A stretch of 64,000 nucleotides of DNA from Brachypodius melanocephalos (lineage: Eukaryota > Chordata > Aves > Passeriformes > Pycnonotidae). This document shows, piece after piece, positions 61,983 to 64,000 of the stretch. Both the position numbers and the translations under genes were made by a program. The stretch lies in contig VZSR01000393.1 in NCBI GenBank assembly GCA_013398615.1, forward strand, positions 3,534,888 to 3,598,887, in the 5' to 3' direction. Position 1 is the first letter of the stretch; each line of letters begins with the position of its first letter. The notes beneath the pieces were generated by a model that was not told the origin of the DNA, made no database searches, and saw nothing but the letters and a program-made list of their open reading frames with translations.

Positions 61983-64000
61983 TAACCATATTCATATACA
62001 GCTGTATTTTATTCCACACAGATCTGGGAAAAATTTCCTACTGGGATGTACAAAGCAGCTGTGCATAATTAGCCTGGCTGCTGCTTGGCTTCTGCTTGGA
62101 AATTTAAATATTGACATTACAGATGTTTCTACCTAGTTCACATCCGTTACATTTGCAGGCCACATTACAAAGGGGTTTGAGGCAGAGAGTGGAGTTTTGC
62201 TGAAATGCAGATGATTAATCCCAAGAAAGGAGGGTTGAAATTTTGCCATCAGCAAGTTTCCAAGTTTGCCCAGAACTGAACACATCTGGAAGAAAAAGAA
62301 CTCAGAAACGGCTCTGCTGAGTTATACCCAAAGCTGAGCATTCCATCTCCAGCAGGAATGCTGGATTTAACAAATAAAGGAGTTTTGTGTATTCTCCAGC
62401 TTCCTTTGACTCAGAGGCTTCCTCATCCACAATTTCATTCCAATTTATTATTTCGTTTTCCACAAGAGCTCAGAGCAGTAAGTTTCATAATTAAATTTGT
62501 AACATTTGACATTTCAAATCTCCTCTAAATCTAAGCACTGCTGCGAGTGGCGGTGCAGTGAATCAAAACCTTCAGGTTCAAACATTTAATTTTGAGGTAG
62601 TTGTGAGGTGAATTTTCTGAGATATTTCTGCTTTGCAGGTCAGATCTATAGATACTTCTAAGTTTATACTGGAAAAACTCAACTCAATAAAATATCAACA
62701 AATAAACATTTATGCACAACATTGCAACTCCTGTGACAAAAAGACTCGAGTGTCACCCTAACCCTGGTGCAGGCAGAGTTAGAAGACTGGAAAACTCCAG
62801 ATTCTACTTTTATCTAAATAAAAAGATATTATATCCTTTACTATCCTTTTCTAATGGCTCTTTGTGACTTTTAAAACAGTGTTTAATCTTTCAGGAAAAA
62901 ACCAAATTGTAAACACACCCTTTGATTTCCCTTTGTCCCCTGGGATTTACAGGTCAAAAGGAAGAAGGAGACTTTGAGAATTCAACAAATTTGATATAAT
63001 TTTATTCATTTTACAGCTTTGTCAACCTTCTCCTGTCACAAGCCAGCAAGGATTGCAAGGTGCAGATAAAGAGAGTCTGGAAAACAGCACCAGAATATTT
63101 GAAATGTATCAAAGCTGGCAGCAGGTGTATAAAAGTCAATGATGCCAGATTTATTTTTGCCACTATGCTAGGCCAGCCACCCTTTTGTTTCTCTTTCTTG
63201 GACTGTTTTGACTCCATCTATCATATACAATCCCATTTCTATTAATTTATGTATTAAACTTATTGTTAAGTACGAAATAAAACCCAACAAACCAACCACC
63301 CTGGCAGGTTGTTCTAAATAAAAAGGCACCATTTCAGCACCAGTTTTCACCTACCTGAACCGCTGCACTATTTTCCAGTGCAGAGCTACCAGTGATACGC
63401 AGCTCCTTCCTCATGCTTTATCCATCTCCACAAATTACTGTTTTATGATACTGCAGAAGCCTCTAGGCTATTCTTCTTAATTCCTTCTGTTTCCTCTCTA
63501 AATGTCTCCAAGTGTCCCTTTATTTCCAGCAATTATTTATAGACATCTGTCAGTCCAGGCTCTTTGGCTGGAATGTGATGGATCCAGGCTATTGTGCAGC
63601 CCACAAAACAAAGTTACTTTCTATAAATGCAATTCTCAAGCAATTTTGCTAAACCACTGCAGTTAAGATTTTACCCCACCGGGTTTTGCAGCATATTGTT
63701 GTAAAGTCACATCATGTCAAATGTGCTTAAAATAATTTCTGTTAAGTGCCTCCAGCGAGAGAAATGAGGTGGCTGCCAAGTTCATTTAACCCTGCTCCAC
63801 TTCCCAGCCTCTAAAAGTGAAATATCCAAATGTTTCTGCCTGCCTATGGAATCCATGGGATTGGAGTCACCATCACTAACGTGCTGAGGTGAGGCTGCTG
63901 CAAGACACAGATCCTCAACCCTCGCGCTGGCAGCTGGAAAAATCCGAGATCTACGGGAAATAAACTGGGTCATAACTCAGAAAACAAAAACATGAGAAAT
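61983..64000. other. intronic stretch to window end, no gene seen
   Basis: Unique AT-rich intron. Open frames are under 70 codons and unremarkable. Confidence 0.7.

Larger units (their letters stand above)
20050..64000 (-). other. CDH13: CDH13 intron upstream of the exon (3' part only, runs off the window)
   Basis: No frame resembles the preceding CDH13 exon, which should end with the EC1-EC2 linker DQNDN and the start of EC2. This intron therefore appears to be at least 43.9 kb long. It holds four recognisable CR1 fragments, two minisatellites, several microsatellites, one assembly gap and a diverged tandem duplication, listed separately. A short exon with unusual sequence could have escaped reading by eye. 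Confidence 0.82.

Noticed and set aside
1..64000. Neighbouring CDH13 exons (end of EC1 and end of EC2)
   Set aside because: I looked on the minus strand for DQNDN-type and DDKNDH-type linker coding and found none. A spliced alignment of CDH13 protein to the window would settle it.

Overview
This window is vertebrate, most likely avian, intronic DNA. It is AT-rich and CpG-poor, with no bacterial-style dense coding. The only recognisable interspersed repeats are short 5'-truncated CR1 LINE pieces, the typical repeat of birds (CR1 also occurs in turtles and crocodilians, so the class is an inference). There are no Alu/B1-type SINEs. One stretch of 232 N marks an assembly gap.

The one real protein-coding feature is a single exon on the minus strand at 19871-20049. 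It encodes part of extracellular cadherin repeat 2 (EC2) of CDH13 (T-cadherin / H-cadherin), a GPI-anchored, calcium-dependent adhesion molecule and adiponectin/LDL receptor. The 179-bp exon has a good acceptor (pyrimidine-rich tract then CAG) and donor (GAG|GTAAGG), and contains the DADD and LDRE calcium-site motifs. Everything else reads as the two flanking CDH13 introns: 1-19870 lies downstream in gene orientation and 20050-64000 upstream. I could not find the neighbouring CDH13 exons, so both introns appear to run past the window ends. CDH13 is known for very long introns.

Layout: 1-19870 is intron with CR1 fragments at about 4.9 and 14.0-14.4 kb, several homopolymer or A-rich tracts, a striking 24-bp inverted repeat at 9062-9154 and a G-run cluster at 7.7 kb. 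19871-20049 is the exon. 20050-64000 is intron with a TTTCC microsatellite interrupted by the gap (23.9-24.2 kb), two unrelated minisatellites of 38-39 bp period (34.0 and 45.8 kb), a short near-perfect hairpin (35.1 kb), CR1 pieces at 40.4, 42.0, 43.0 and 56.8-57.1 kb, and a diverged about 119-bp tandem duplication at 61.7-61.9 kb.

I looked for an undescribed system and did not find a convincing one. The many short open frames look like chance ORFs or CR1/microsatellite translations. The observations most worth checking are the 9.1-kb inverted repeat, the 45.8-kb minisatellite, and a few non-repetitive AT-rich stretches that could be conserved intronic regulatory elements.
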